From Mesotaenium endlicherianum (lineage: Eukaryota > Streptophyta > Zygnematophyceae > Zygnematales > Mesotaeniaceae): a stretch of DNA of 64,000 nucleotides. Of this stretch, positions 10,243 through 20,639 are shown in pieces. Below the pieces are notes generated by a model. The model was given only the letters and a program-made list of their open reading frames with translations, did no database searches and was not told the DNA's origin. The stretch's first letter is position 1, and the number at the start of each line of letters is the position of its first letter. A program made the position numbers and the translations under genes. Location: positions 103,003-167,002 of the forward strand of contig WELA01002483.1 of the NCBI GenBank assembly GCA_009602735.1, read 5' to 3'.

Positions 10243-11659
10243 CCACCCCGCGTGTCCCTCTTCTGGCACCCCTGTCTACTGGAGATTTCTGCCTTTGTCT
10301 GCTGCCAAGTACAACCAGATCAGCTTCTTCCCTTGCTTGGGCAGGTGGGCTGGGGGAGCGAGTGCGCGGATCAGTTACCTCTATGGCCGGGGTCAAATGC
10401 CATATTCCTGATCTTGGCTCCTGAGGGAGCCCTGCTCTTACCTGCCCCTGGGTGTCCTGAGTACCAGATTCTGATGCTTCCTTTCTGCCTTGTTCTTCTT
10501 CCTCATCCTCCTCATCTTCGTCCTCTGAGAGGGTAAGAGTCTCGTCCACTAAGTCGTCCTACTCCCTGGTAGACATGGAGTAGTCTAATGACCTCCCTTT
10601 CTTCGGGCGCGCCGGAGGTTGCTTGGCCTTCAGCCTGCTGATATCTATCCGGCCTGCATTCTTTGCCCATTTGACGAAGGCATGCTTTCCCTTAGAGAAG
10701 TAGTCTCTCTTCCTCCTCCTGTGCTCTTTGGTCTCTGCATTCATATTGCTCAGGCAGCCATTCAGCCTGGGATCCCAGGGGGAAATGTGAGGTGGTAGGA
10801 TGAGGTAGCCGTCCAGGCCGTAGTGGAAGTCATCCGGTTGGGCTCGGTCACAATCCTGCTTTTTGTTTGTGACGGTCATCCACCTCCAGTCTGTTGGCTG
10901 CTGGTAGTACTGGGGTCCATGCTCAGCCTTCCTCAGTTTACACGGGAACCAGTGGGGAGAGAACATCTGCTGTCCTGCTTCCCTGGCCAAGTACTCCCAG
11001 CTCCTTCTCTCAACTTCATTGTAAGCTGGCAGCAGTGTGAGGTAGAATACCGTATCCTTAACGCTATCGGGCCGTATGCTCACCATCCTGATGAGTCTTT
11101 GATCTCCCACTACTCCCGGTATTGGGACTGGCTTGTTTTCTGAATCATCTGCAAGGTACCGGGCCTGCTCTGCTGTATAGCCCACCATCTTGGCATAATC
11201 TTCGTAGAGTGCCACACCAGTGTGAGTCTCAATGTACCTATCCAGTCCTGCAGCTCCTCCCCTCTGTAACAGTATTGTCTGTTCCAGCTTGTTGATCTCT
11301 TGGGCTGCCAGCAATGCTTCCTTCAGGTTATCAAAGTTTTGGCCACCCACCACAGTATACCTGTAAGTGGCCAAGCTCTTCTGCCTGTCCGCTTTAGCCT
11401 TTTTCCTTCTCTCCTCCTCTGCCGCTGCCGCTTCTTCTTGTTGTTTCTTCCGTCTCGCCTCCTCAGCTTTCCTGAGGTCTTCCGGTTCCTGATCCTTCTT
11501 CCTCTGTGCCTCTTCTGCCGCCTCTTGTTGTCTGCGGACCCTTTCTTGTTCTCTCTTGGTGAGGGACGTCGCCGCCAGCTCCTTCTGGAATTGCTCCATT
11601 GTCCTCCTGGCTTTTTCTGCCTTGCGCTTTCTGTCCTCCTTTTGTGTGGTGGGAGCCAT
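10243..11659 (-). pseudogene. Family B additional gene (aORF), most complete copy
   Basis: The best-preserved aORF. The open stretch from the ATG at 11659 to 10559 is 366 codons, and homologous acidic coding sequence continues to the truncation at 10243. Order of parts: residues about 8-105 form a Lys/Arg/Glu/Gln coiled coil; about 105-230 a mixed globular region (YRYTVVGGQNFDNLKEAL, DRYIETHTGVALYEDYAKM, RMVSIRPDSVKDTVFYLTLL); about 230-310 a Trp/Tyr/Pro-rich region (WEYLAREAGQQMFSPHWFPC, DWRWMTVTNKK, LPPHISPWDPRL); then a basic segment (KEHRRRKRDYFSKGKHAFVK), and an Asp/Glu tail (SEDEDEEDEEEEQ). No transmembrane helix, signal peptide or catalytic motif is evident. It is unlike gag, pol or envelope families known to me. 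Whether it is structural, nucleic-acid binding or captured from a host gene cannot be decided here. Confidence 0.7.
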
Positions 11660-11690
11660 CCTGCACATGTAACCAGGGCACAAGTTAGTA
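11660..11690 (-). promoter_or_regulatory. Putative 3' splice site and TACTAAC branch point before aORF, copy 2
   Basis: TACTAAC (11684-11690, minus strand), then TGTGCAG|G (AG at 11662-11661) directly before the aORF ATG (11659-11657). Identical in arrangement to copies 1 and 3. Confidence 0.5.
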
Positions 11691-12092
11691 GGATATCGAC
11701 CTTTGTCATAGGGATTGCAGGAAGTATGTTAGTATTNACCTTTGTCATAGGAATTGCAGGAAGGAAGTAAGTTTGTATTAGTATGGTGGATTCGCTCCCG
11801 TTTACCTTACAGGTTGATTGCTAGGAGTTGACGTAGTTGCGGTGCGCTAGACATAAACGTATGAATGTGTTTTAAGGTGCGTTAAGTGATGTATTGCTGT
11901 GCGAGGCCCTTTTTCCTTTCGCCCAGGGTGCTTTATGTGGGCCATGCTGTCCCATCTGTCACTATGCTGACACTTAGGGTTCACATAACTGTCCCTTTCA
12001 CGCCCTCGCACACTAACTGTCATATATTTTCCCCTCCAACTTAAATGGAGACAGGACCTCCTGTCACCTTCCCGTGTCAACTGAAATGACCG

Positions 12093-13959
12093 TTATGGAG
12101 GGACTCNTGGAGGGGCTCCAGCCGCCCGAAGGTGGAACCGTTTCAACGCCCCTTTGGCATTGGTCATATGGTCCTTAGATTCCCAAGTGTCCCCAGAGGC
12201 ATCGTTACTCTTCCATCGAATGAGGTACTTCATGACATATTTAGACGATCGACGAACCGAGCGCGCGTCTAAAATCTCCTCAACCTCATATTCCTCACGG
12301 TTACCGTCCCGGACAGCGGGGACCGGTCCCGGTTGGACAGGTAACCGACCTGTGAACAATGTGTCCCCTTTGATATATGGTTCCAGGAAGGAGACGTTAA
12401 AGACCGGGTGACCCTTGTATTCTGCTGACATGTTCGGTTTGTAAGCATTCTGACCGACACGGCGCACCACCAAATATGGACGGACCCAGACAGGACCAAG
12501 CTTTTTCTTGACCACACGAGGGAGGTACAGGTGCTGAGAATGTAGTTTGACCAAATTGCCCTTAGAAAAGGTCAGTTCTCGACGGTGCTGATTAGCGTAC
12601 TTTTGTTGGTTTTCTTGGTCTTTGTGCAGATTCTGTTGGACTTCCGACAGGGTGTCAGCAAACTCCTGACTTAACTGGAGGGAGATCGGATTGTCAATCC
12701 CTTCAGGGTGAGTTAAAGACTACTTTAGGACATCTAAAGGAGACTTAGGAACTCTACCCAGGCTTAGTTCAAAAGGAGTCTTGCCCGTTGACGCGTGCAC
12801 CGCACTGTTGACTGCAAACTGGATTTGAGGTAACAGGTCATCCCAATTATCTTGTTTTTGGTTAATATAGGCTCTCAGTACCTCTTGCAAAATTCGATTA
12901 GTCCTTTCAGTCTGCCATCAGTCTGAGGATGGTTTGCTGTGCTGAGCAGCTGTTTGACTCCCATTAACCCCATTAAAGCCCTCTAGAACTTAGAGGTAAA
13001 TTTTGAGTCTCTGTCTGAGATTATATTAGATGGTAGCCCATGGTGGCATACTACATGGTTGTAAAACTGTCTCGCTATTTTGAGTGCAGTTACTTTGACA
13101 GTTGTGGGGATGAAAATGACCGTTTTCGTCAATTTGTCCACGACTACCAGTATCGAATCATGCCCATTGGCAGTTCGTGGCAGTGTGACCACCCAGTCCA
13201 TGGATATTGTTTCCCAGCGGCCAGCTGGGATGGGCAGCGGTTGTAAGAGGCCCCCCGGTGGTGTGTGCCTAGACTTATTCTTTTGACACTGGTCACAAGA
13301 CTTAACGTATTTCAAGACTTCCCGAGGTAATCCCTCCCAATGATAATGTTTTGCCAGTTTGCCAACAGTTTTGGCCTGCCCCAAATGCCCACCAAGTAAA
13401 CTGTCATGTGCTTGACTCAAAAAAACGGACCTTATTTCCAAGTTATTAGAAATGACCAGCTTTAGCCCGCCTGAAGTGGTTTCAGTCACCCAGACCCCTC
13501 CCTTAAGCTTATACCCGAGTGCCGTAGCAGGACACACACCATCAGTGGGGCTGGGCTCAAATGTTGGGTCAGAAAGGTAGGCTTTCCTAAGTTGTTCAAG
13601 AAAGGATTTTTTCACCTTTGGTGAAGTGAGTGCACAAAGGACTTTGTCTACAGCATGCTGACTAAAGTTCCTTTCTTGCAAGTCAGGTATTCTAGAGAGT
13701 GCATCAACAGGATTCAACTTCCCTGGTTTGTAGTCGATCTGGACTTGGAACTGCTCCAGCATCTGGCTCCAGCGGTGCTCCCTCCTTGACAGCTTGGATT
13801 TCTTCTGAAAGTGAGTCTGAGCTAGATGATATGTAATCACCTTAAAAGCTTTACCATGTAAGTATGCTCTCTACTGTTTGAGCACATGAATGATAGCTAG
13901 AAGCTCTTTATCATGCACTGAGTAATTAATCTCCGCTGGATTAAATTTCATAGACTCGT
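12093..13959 (-). pseudogene. B2 pol 3' part: RNase H remainder, integrase, chromodomain
   Basis: Contains the RNase H end and connection (YKPGKLNPVDALSRIPDL), the integrase zinc motif (HDSLLGGHLGQAKTVG, then CDQCQKNKSRHTPPGG), the first catalytic Asp (SMDWVVTLPRTANGHDS), the second (SDRDSKFTS) and, near 12.1-12.3 kb, a chromodomain (EYEVEEILDARSVRR, YLIRWKSNDASGDTWESKDH). It belongs to a broken element and ends exactly at the A1 target site CTCGT. Confidence 0.82.
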
Positions 13960-14462
13960 TGTAGTGATTTGAGTTATTATACATTAGTTTGCATATATTT
14001 TAATGTTTTCAAATATATTTGAAGTAGTATGGTGTGGAGTCAAGTGTGAATAGGTACTCTAGTAACTTGGTTCATGTCCTTTGAACCTTTCAAGGCATTT
14101 TCGAAGTTAGAGGAAAGACCTAGAAGAACTCCATGTGGCAAAAGTCAGATGTGCCATTTTTAGGTCAAAAGGACATGTGTACATTATTCTAGAAAGAGGT
14201 GGCAAGTTTTGGGATGTGTTGGGTGCCAACACATCAACATACACCTTCCTAGAAATTACTTATGTAGCAAGTATATAAACAAGAGCTAGAACATAGAAAG
14301 ACATTCCAGAATCACTCTTGTACTTGCCAAAATCCAGAAATATATTAACTTTCAAGAAGCCATCTCTCTTTCAAGAAGCTACCACTTGTGTTCAAAGATC
14401 CTTGTCTTGAATAGATAAAGTATTCTGTTTTACTAAGTACTTTATCTATCTGTTTCACTACA
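13960..14462 (+). repeat. A1 5' LTR (503 bp)
   Basis: TGTAGTGATTT to TTTCACTACA, with 8-bp inverted ends TGTAGTGA / TCACTACA. A TATA box (TATATAAA, 14272-14279) is followed by about 180 bp that would hold R and U5. A 12-bp perfect inverted repeat (14411-14422 and 14438-14449) lies just before the LTR end. Confidence 0.95.
14272..14279 (+). promoter_or_regulatory. TATA box in family A LTR
   Basis: TATATAAA in U3, about 190 bp from the LTR end. It is also present in A2 (27084-27091) and on the minus strand in A3 (57424-57431). It is the only strong TATA match in the LTR, and transcription would start roughly 30 bp downstream. Confidence 0.55.
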
Positions 14463-14463
14463 G

Positions 14464-14475
14464 TGGTATCGGAGC
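14464..14475 (+). other. A1 primer binding site
   Basis: TGGTATCGGAGC, one base after the LTR end. It is the same 12-mer as in family B, complementary to an initiator-Met-like tRNA 3' end. The A2 equivalent is 27276-27287, and the A3 equivalent is 57228-57239 on the minus strand. Confidence 0.88.
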
Positions 14476-14499
14476 TAGGCACTTTGGTAGCACAAGAAG

Positions 14500-15780
14500 A
14501 TGGCCGATCCTCAAGACCAACAGCAAGCTTTCGAAGGAAGCCCTTCCTCTCCAAGACACCCTCCTCCAGCGCCGATGGGAGAGCCCACTCAAGAAAATCT
14601 GCAACAACAAGAAGCACCACAAGGAGGAGCACACCCTCCTCCAGCGTCGATGGGAGAGCCTACTCAAGGAAATCTGCAACAACAAGAAGCACCACAAGGA
14701 GGAGCACCGTCAAATCCCGTGGCAGCCGCTATAGCAAAGTTGACCCCACCACAAGGAGTTCCCGCAAATGAGTGGGCAGCCTTCCTAATGACCGTCCACA
14801 ACCAAGTGGGCTTGGCCACCTATGAAGCAACCGTGCAAGCGTCAAGAGAAGCTATGGCTGCCATGGTTGCCCCTATTGCGAGCAATGCTCAAAATCCAGC
14901 CCCGGCTCAAGCGCCTCCACAAGAGCCAACGAGAGCAAGGAAACTCATCAAGCCCGGCAAACCCGACACTTTCAACCCCGGGAAAGGTGCCAACCTGAAT
15001 TTATGGCTCTACCAAGTGGAGACGTACCTCGCGTTCCTTGAAGTACCCGAGGAGGACTACGTTCCCTTTGCCGTTACCTTACTTAGAGGAGCAGCAACAT
15101 CATGGTGGCGTAACTATCAAGCGGCTATATATCAAGCTATGGCGCACCCCATGCTCGGCCAAGAGCCCCCACCATCATATGCAAGATGGGCAGATTTTCG
15201 TGAGGCCCTCAAGAAGCAATTCATGCCCATCAATGCGGAGAAGATTGCCCGAGGAAAGCTCCACCATCTCAAGCAAACGACGTCCGTTCAAGAGTATACA
15301 TCCAGATTTCACGCCCTCACTCTTGAGATCCCCAACATGTCTCTCGAGGAGAAGATTGACCGTTACATCTTTGGCCTCAAACCCAAGGTGGCAAAGGAAG
15401 TGGAGTTACGCGACTTGACGGACTTCTCAAAGATCATTGAAGTGGCCCAAAAGGTGGATACCTTGGATTTCAAGCACTCCGTGCCTTCATCTTCACGGGT
15501 ACCGACGACGCGGGTGTACGCAGCCCCTTCCACATCCGAATCTGGACCCACACCCATGGAAATCGGAGTTATTAAAAGGGACCCCGCGGCTGCCCGGAAG
15601 AGTGGAAGACCCTCCAATGACACTTATGATGCAAGAAACCAGCAAGGAGTGAAAGCAAGACTCTCCCCGGCTGAAAAAGAAGCTCTCATGACGGCTGGAC
15701 TATGCTTCTATTGCAAGGAAAAGGGCCATCGTGCACTTTCATGCCCCAAAAAGTTGTCAAAAAACGGACAGCGCCGGTAG
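14500..15780 (+). CDS. gag: Family A Gag (426 aa), A1
   Basis: Capsid/nucleocapsid precursor of the retrotransposon particle. Residues 1-70 are Pro/Gln-rich and contain a 25-residue tandem duplication (about 20-44 and 45-69; core [18 protein letters not shown]). Residues about 130-310 are a retrotransposon gag domain ([60 protein letters not shown]). Near residue 405 is one zinc knuckle, [14 protein letters not shown] (C-x2-C-x4-H-x4-C), which would bind the RNA genome. The start at 14500 is the first ATG after the primer site and lies 25 bp from it. The 3' end overlaps pol by 79 bp in the -1 frame. The protein is identical in A2 and A3. Confidence 0.95.
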   Translation: MADPQDQQQAFEGSPSSPRHPPPAPMGEPTQENLQQQEAPQGGAHPPPASMGEPTQGNLQQQEAPQGGAPSNPVAAAIAKLTPPQGVPANEWAAFLMTVHNQVGLATYEATVQASREAMAAMVAPIASNAQNPAPAQAPPQEPTRARKLIKPGKPDTFNPGKGANLNLWLYQVETYLAFLEVPEEDYVPFAVTLLRGAATSWWRNYQAAIYQAMAHPMLGQEPPPSYARWADFREALKKQFMPINAEKIARGKLHHLKQTTSVQEYTSRFHALTLEIPNMSLEEKIDRYIFGLKPKVAKEVELRDLTDFSKIIEVAQKVDTLDFKHSVPSSSRVPTTRVYAAPSTSESGPTPMEIGVIKRDPAAARKSGRPSNDTYDARNQQGVKARLSPAEKEALMTAGLCFYCKEKGHRALSCPKKLSKNGQRR

Positions 15781-18700
15781 GCCAGGAGCCTACCACCCCA
15801 AGACCCACTTCACGAGAAGGCAACACGCCAAGTGAGGTGGAGACCCCCGTTGAAGACGACGTTCCAGCCCCAATGAGTTTGAGAGGTTACCTTGGAGGAG
15901 AGAAGGTCCACATCTTGGTGGATAGCGGAGCTCAAGGCAACTTCATTGCTGCAGATTTTGCCACCAAGCACGGTATTACTATGCGAACTCTTGACCACGA
16001 CGAGGAGATTATGATGCCCGATGGATTCTCCTATACTACCCCTTCCAAGAAGACGTACCCCTTGGCACTCTCTATCAAGTCCTTCAAGGATAGAGTAGTG
16101 TTCTCCCCCATGCAATTGGGCAAGTACGACGTCATCCTAGGGACGCCTTGGTTGACCAAGCACAACCCCCAAGTTGATTGGAGGACCGGTACTATCAAGA
16201 TCAAGAATGACATCACTTCAAGAATCTGTATTTTGCGCGCAATCCAGAATATCCAGACCCAAGACATCCAGAAGCCGGCACACGAGATACTATTGTCCGC
16301 CCTCCAACTCAAGAGACTTGTGAGGAAGGGACACGAGCTTCTTTTGGCCTTGATCACGCCAAAAGACATCAAGAAAGACATCGAGAGTCAAGAAGGCAGC
16401 CCCGTTCCCAAGGAGATACAAGAAGTCTTTGAGGACTACAAAGAAGTGTTCTCCCCGGAATTGCCCAAGGGCCTACCCCCCAAAAGATTCGTAGACCACA
16501 AGATAGAGTTGGAGCCCGGAAGCAAGCCCATCTCTCGGCCTACGTTCAAAATGTCATACACGGAGCTAGACGAAGTCAAGAAGCAAATCAAGGAGCTACT
16601 GGAGCATGGCTTCATTCGACCTAGCAAGTCGCCATTTGGAGCCCCGGTGCTATTTGTCAAGAAGAAAGATGGTACCTTGAGGATGTGTGTGGACTATCGC
16701 GCCCTCAACAAGATCACCATCAAGAATCGATACCCGCTGCCGCGCATGGATGAGCTCATGGACCGGCTGGTTGGAGCCAAGTACTTCACGAAGATTGACT
16801 TACGGAGCGGCTACCACCAGATTCGCATCGCAGAACCGGACATAGAGAAGACGGCATTCAGGACAAGATATGGACATTTTGAGTTCATGGTCCTGCCATT
16901 TGGACTCACCAACGCGCCAGCAACTTTCATGACTATGATGAACACCATATTTCAGCCCATGTTGGACAGATTTGTGGTGGTATTCATCGATGACATCCTT
17001 ATCTACAGCAAGACCCTTGAAGAGCATGCGAGACACTTGAAAGAAGTCCTTGAAGTATTGAAGCAAAACAAGCTGTTTGCGAAGGAGTCAAAATGCGAGT
17101 TTGCCAAACAAGAAGTGGAGTTCCTAGGTCTCCACGTGACTGCTGATGGCATCAAGATAGACCCCAAGAAGACCACGGTGGTGGAGGAATGGCCAACCCC
17201 CACGACCAAGAAAGAACTCCAGTCATTCTTGGGATTTGCCAATTGGTACAGAAAATTCATCCAAGGCTTCTCGCACATAGCAGCCCCCCTGACAGATCTA
17301 CTCAAGAAGGACAGGCTATATACATGGACCGAGAAAGAGGAAGAGGCATTTCAAGAGTTAAAGCGAAGATTGACCACATCCCCGGTGCTCACACTCCCAA
17401 GTCCAAACCCAGATTGGCCCTTCCACGTCATCACCGATGCATCTTCCTATGCAATAGGAGCAATCCTGCTTCAAGACCAAGGCAAGGGACTGCAGCCCAT
17501 CGCCTACGAGTCAAGGAAGCTAAATCCAGCCGAGCAAAATTATACAACCACGGAGCGAGAGGCATTGGCGATTGTACATGCCTTGAAGGTTTGGCGCTGC
17601 TACGTTGAAGGACGCAAAGTACTGGTCACCACGGACCACGAGGCGTTAAAGCACCTCCAGACGCAGCCGTATCTCTCAAGGAGACAAGCAAGATGGAGCG
17701 GATACTTGCAACAATACAACATCACGATTCAGTACCAGCCCGGCAAGACAAACCCGGCTGACCCCCTCTCAAGACTGCAATTAAATGCAGTGATGGTATC
17801 CCTGAAGACAGATCTGGAAGCTCGATTTTCAGCCGCCTATGAAAGAGACCCTTACTACAAGAACGGAGAAGCAGCCTTGGACCCATGCAAGAAGCAAGAA
17901 GGCAATTATTGGGTGAGGCAAGATACGGGCCAGAGATGTGTTCCTAATGACTTAGACCTCCGGCTCTTGCTTCTACGAGAAGCACACGACAACCCTCTTG
18001 GAGGACACTTTGGAATCCTAAGGACCACGGGCGTTCTAGCTAGGACTTATTGTTGGCCAGGCATGTCTAAGCAAGTCAAGGAGTACTGCAGGAGCTGTGA
18101 CACATGCCAAAGAATCAAGCCATCATCGCAAAAGGCGGGAGGACTCCTCCAACCACTACCAATCCCCGAAAGACAATGGACGGACATCTCAATGGACCTT
18201 ATCGTGGACTTGCCCGTGACACCTCGAGGCCATAATGCAATACTCACGGTGGTGGACAGACTTACCAAGATGGCTCATTTTATTCCCACGACGACTAAGG
18301 CTACAGCACCACAACTTGCAAGACTCATCTTTGACAACATCTTCCGACTCCATGGACTACCATCAAGAATTGTGTCAGATAGAGATCCAAGATTCACAAG
18401 CCATTTCTGGAAAAATCTCTTCAAGAACTTGGGTACATCGCTGGATATGTCTACTGCCTACCACCCACAATCAGATGGGCAAACCGAGCGTATGAATCGT
18501 ACCCTAAAGACCTCTCTAAAGGCCTACGTGTCTACCCTCGAGCAAGACTGGGACATGTACTTGACCCCCCTCGAGTTTGCCTACAACAACACTACGCAGG
18601 CCTCTACCCAAGAGTCCCCATTCTTCCTCAACTATGGCTTCCATCCGACCACGCCACTGAGCTTCACGGCTGGCCATGATGAAGTACCTGCAGCCACAGA

Positions 18701-19367
18701 TTTTATGGAGACATTAGAAGCAGCCCTTACAGCAGCGAAGAAAGCTCTACAACACGCGCAAGATGCTCAAGCAAGAGTGGCGAACAGATCCAGAAGAGAA
18801 ATTACGTACAGAGTGGGTGACAACGTGTTACTATCATCCAAGAACATTTCCCTGAACAACAGGCCTGCCGGCAGCAAGTTCTCTCCCAAGTATTTGGGAC
18901 CCTTCAAGATTATCCAGCAAGTCAACCCCGTTGCTTTCAAGCTAGAACTTCCCCAGACTATGCACATCGACCCCGTATTCCACGCTTCCCTCTTCAAGCC
19001 ATATGTGCAACCCGACAACAAGTTCCCAGGACGTGTGACAACCCCACCAGCCCCAACAATAGTGGATGATCATTTGGAGTACGAAGTGGAAGACATAGTG
19101 GCTATGAGAAATTTCAGGAGACAGCAGCAATACTTGATCAAGTGGAAAGGATATCCAGATTCGGAGAATAGTTGGGTGGCGGCGCACTACCTTGACAAAG
19201 TTCAGAGAAAGTTGAAGCGCTTCCATGCCGCCAACCCCCATCTTGGACCAGCCCCAAGTCTCTCTACTAGAAGCCCGAAGACTTCAGGGAGGCAGCCTGC
19301 CACCATCAAGAAGCAGCAGAAGACCCCTTGGAGGCAGCCTGCAAGAACAAGAAAGAGGAAAAATTGA
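15702..19367 (+). CDS. pol: Family A Pol: protease, RT, RNase H, integrase, chromodomain (1221 codons), A1
   Basis: Replicative polyprotein. Domains in order: aspartic protease (VDSGAQGNF near residue 75); reverse transcriptase ([16 protein letters not shown]; catalytic FIDD near 430); RNase H ([16 protein letters not shown] near 575, with the TTDHEAL and PADPLSRL blocks after it); integrase zinc motif ([21 protein letters not shown] near 760-800) and catalytic core ([34 protein letters not shown], about 830-930); chromodomain ([29 protein letters not shown], about 1125-1165) that should direct integration to modified chromatin; a basic Ser/Pro tail. The frame opens upstream of the listed ATG, and pol is expected to be made by -1 frameshifting from gag, not from its own start. 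Confidence 0.95.
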   Translation: MLLLQGKGPSCTFMPQKVVKKRTAPVGQEPTTPRPTSREGNTPSEVETPVEDDVPAPMSLRGYLGGEKVHILVDSGAQGNFIAADFATKHGITMRTLDHDEEIMMPDGFSYTTPSKKTYPLALSIKSFKDRVVFSPMQLGKYDVILGTPWLTKHNPQVDWRTGTIKIKNDITSRICILRAIQNIQTQDIQKPAHEILLSALQLKRLVRKGHELLLALITPKDIKKDIESQEGSPVPKEIQEVFEDYKEVFSPELPKGLPPKRFVDHKIELEPGSKPISRPTFKMSYTELDEVKKQIKELLEHGFIRPSKSPFGAPVLFVKKKDGTLRMCVDYRALNKITIKNRYPLPRMDELMDRLVGAKYFTKIDLRSGYHQIRIAEPDIEKTAFRTRYGHFEFMVLPFGLTNAPATFMTMMNTIFQPMLDRFVVVFIDDILIYSKTLEEHARHLKEVLEVLKQNKLFAKESKCEFAKQEVEFLGLHVTADGIKIDPKKTTVVEEWPTPTTKKELQSFLGFANWYRKFIQGFSHIAAPLTDLLKKDRLYTWTEKEEEAFQELKRRLTTSPVLTLPSPNPDWPFHVITDASSYAIGAILLQDQGKGLQPIAYESRKLNPAEQNYTTTEREALAIVHALKVWRCYVEGRKVLVTTDHEALKHLQTQPYLSRRQARWSGYLQQYNITIQYQPGKTNPADPLSRLQLNAVMVSLKTDLEARFSAAYERDPYYKNGEAALDPCKKQEGNYWVRQDTGQRCVPNDLDLRLLLLREAHDNPLGGHFGILRTTGVLARTYCWPGMSKQVKEYCRSCDTCQRIKPSSQKAGGLLQPLPIPERQWTDISMDLIVDLPVTPRGHNAILTVVDRLTKMAHFIPTTTKATAPQLARLIFDNIFRLHGLPSRIVSDRDPRFTSHFWKNLFKNLGTSLDMSTAYHPQSDGQTERMNRTLKTSLKAYVSTLEQDWDMYLTPLEFAYNNTTQASTQESPFFLNYGFHPTTPLSFTAGHDEVPAATDFMETLEAALTAAKKALQHAQDAQARVANRSRREITYRVGDNVLLSSKNISLNNRPAGSKFSPKYLGPFKIIQQVNPVAFKLELPQTMHIDPVFHASLFKPYVQPDNKFPGRVTTPPAPTIVDDHLEYEVEDIVAMRNFRRQQQYLIKWKGYPDSENSWVAAHYLDKVQRKLKRFHAANPHLGPAPSLSTRSPKTSGRQPATIKKQQKTPWRQPARTRKRKN
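15759..15794 (+). promoter_or_regulatory. -1 ribosomal frameshift signal at the gag-pol junction, A1
   Basis: Canonical slippery heptamer A AAA AAC (15759-15765) in the gag frame, a 10-nt spacer, then a perfect 7-bp hairpin GGTAGGC / GCCTACC (15776-15782, 15788-15794) with a 5-nt loop. The gag stop codon (15778-15780) lies inside the stem. The shift direction and overlap match what Ty3/gypsy elements use. The same signal is at 28571-28606 (A2) and on the minus strand at 55909-55944 (A3). Confidence 0.8.
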
Positions 19368-20136
19368 CATTAGACACTCTTCTCTTCTCGCAGTTTCTGG
19401 ACAGAAAACTAAAACTGCTACTGGTAATAGGTCTCTGCATAATAAATTCTGAAAATTTACCTGGCTGTAGTCCATGAGTAGCCGGTCATTTAGAGTCCAA
19501 GTTTGCTCAATTTGGAGCACTGGTGAGAGAGATATGATGCTCTAAGTAGAAGGGGGTCAGGCTGCTGGCATTGTTAGGACAGAATATGCCTTCTGACATT
19601 GTGCCTTCCCCTGAACTTGGAATGCTCTGAAACTCAAGACTCTGGTAGAACATCTTACAGCGCCCAGTTTGAGACTTAGTTTGCAGAATTTGGAGAAGTA
19701 TAGAAGGACTTATGATTTTCAGAAGTTTCTGCACAGATTTGGAGGAGTGCCTACTCTCTCAGCTCTCAACGACACTCCAGAAATGAGAATGCTCTCAAAT
19801 TTGGTGACCCGGTAGAGTTCTCCGACGCGGTCCGTCTGGCACTCGAATTTTCAGATTTGGAGCAGTTCTGTGGCCGCTATGAATTTTTGAATTCGTGGCA
19901 GATTCTGGGCCAACTTGTACAATTTTCTTTATCATTAAGGAGTAGGCTAGCCAATAAGGTCACACCACCTACGACCTTGCCTAGTCTACCTTACATGTGT
20001 AGCACCTGACTTGGCGCCTTTGACTAGTCCTCTTCACATGTGTGGCATCTGACTTGAAACTGTTGACTAGTTTGCTCCACATGTGTAAGACCTGACTTGA
20101 CGCGCCGAGACGTCGCTTTTTCTATCGGGGGGGTGA
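19368..20136 (+). other. A1 3' untranslated region with 43-bp tandem repeats and polypurine tract
   Basis: A 770-bp non-coding stretch. Three tandem units start at 19993, 20036 and 20079 with an exact 43-bp period (ACATGTGT, then CTGACTTG, then TTGACTAG; the third unit has diverged). A purine-rich run CGGGGGGGTGA (20126-20136) directly precedes the 3' LTR and is the likely plus-strand primer. The same layout is in A2 (repeats from 32805) and A3 (about 51.58-51.71 kb). Confidence 0.8.
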
Positions 20137-20639
20137 TGTAGTGATTTGAGTTATTATATATTAGTTTGCATATATTTTAATGTTTTCAAATATATTTGGA
20201 GTAGTATTGTGTGGAGTCAAGTGTGAATAGGTACTCTAGTAACTTGGTTCATGTCCTTTGAACCTTCCAAGGCATTTTCGAAGTTAGAGGAAAGACCTAG
20301 AAGAACTCCATGTGGCAAAAGTCAAATGTGCCATTTTTAGGTCAAAAGGACATGTGTACATTATTCTAGAAAGAGGTGGCAAGTTTTGGGATGTGTTGGG
20401 TGCCAACACATCAACATACACCTTCCTAGAAATTACTTATGTAGCAAGTATATAAACAAGAGCTAGAACATAGAAAGACATTCCAGAATCACTCTTGTAC
20501 TTGCCAAAATCCAGAAATATATTAACTTTCAAGAAGCCATCTCTCTTTCAAGAAGCTCCCACTTGTGTTCAAAGATCCTTGTCTTGAATAGATAAAGTAT
20601 TCTGTTTTACTAAGTACTTTATCTATCTGTTTCACTACA
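20137..20639 (+). repeat. A1 3' LTR (503 bp)
   Basis: Same ends as the 5' LTR. Three outer-U3 variants (ATATATTAG, TTTGGAG, GTATTGTG) differ from the A1 5' LTR but agree with the A2 3' LTR and with both A3 LTRs at most of these sites. Confidence 0.95.

Larger units (their letters stand above)
13960..20639 (+). mobile_element. Family A Ty3/gypsy chromovirus, copy A1 (looks whole)
   Basis: A 6680-bp element with 503-bp LTRs (13960-14462, 20137-20639), primer site, gag, pol, purine tract and a perfect 5-bp target duplication CTCGT (13955-13959, 20640-20644). It sits in the RNase H region of B2, on the opposite strand. gag and pol frames are uninterrupted. The LTRs differ at about 6 of 503 positions, but three of those differences are shared with A2, so the true post-insertion divergence may be nearer 0.6%. 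That indicates a recent insertion, well under one or two million years under usual plant rates, although the rate for this lineage is unknown. Confidence 0.95.

Noticed and set aside
10243-11659. Calling the extra gene an envelope gene.
   Set aside because: It sits in env position, but no signal peptide, transmembrane segment, cleavage site or glycosylation-rich ectodomain is visible.
14464-14475. tRNA gene.
   Set aside because: The 12-mer is only the primer site complementary to a tRNA end. No cloverleaf was recognised by eye here or elsewhere in the window.
14463-14771. Ser/Arg-rich 102-aa plus-strand frame, repeated at 27275 and 56932-57240.
   Set aside because: It is a shadow of the gag tandem-repeat region in another frame. 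It occurs in every family A copy only because the DNA is identical.
19993-20121. CRISPR-like array.
   Set aside because: It has three contiguous imperfect tandem units with no spacers, inside a eukaryotic retrotransposon.
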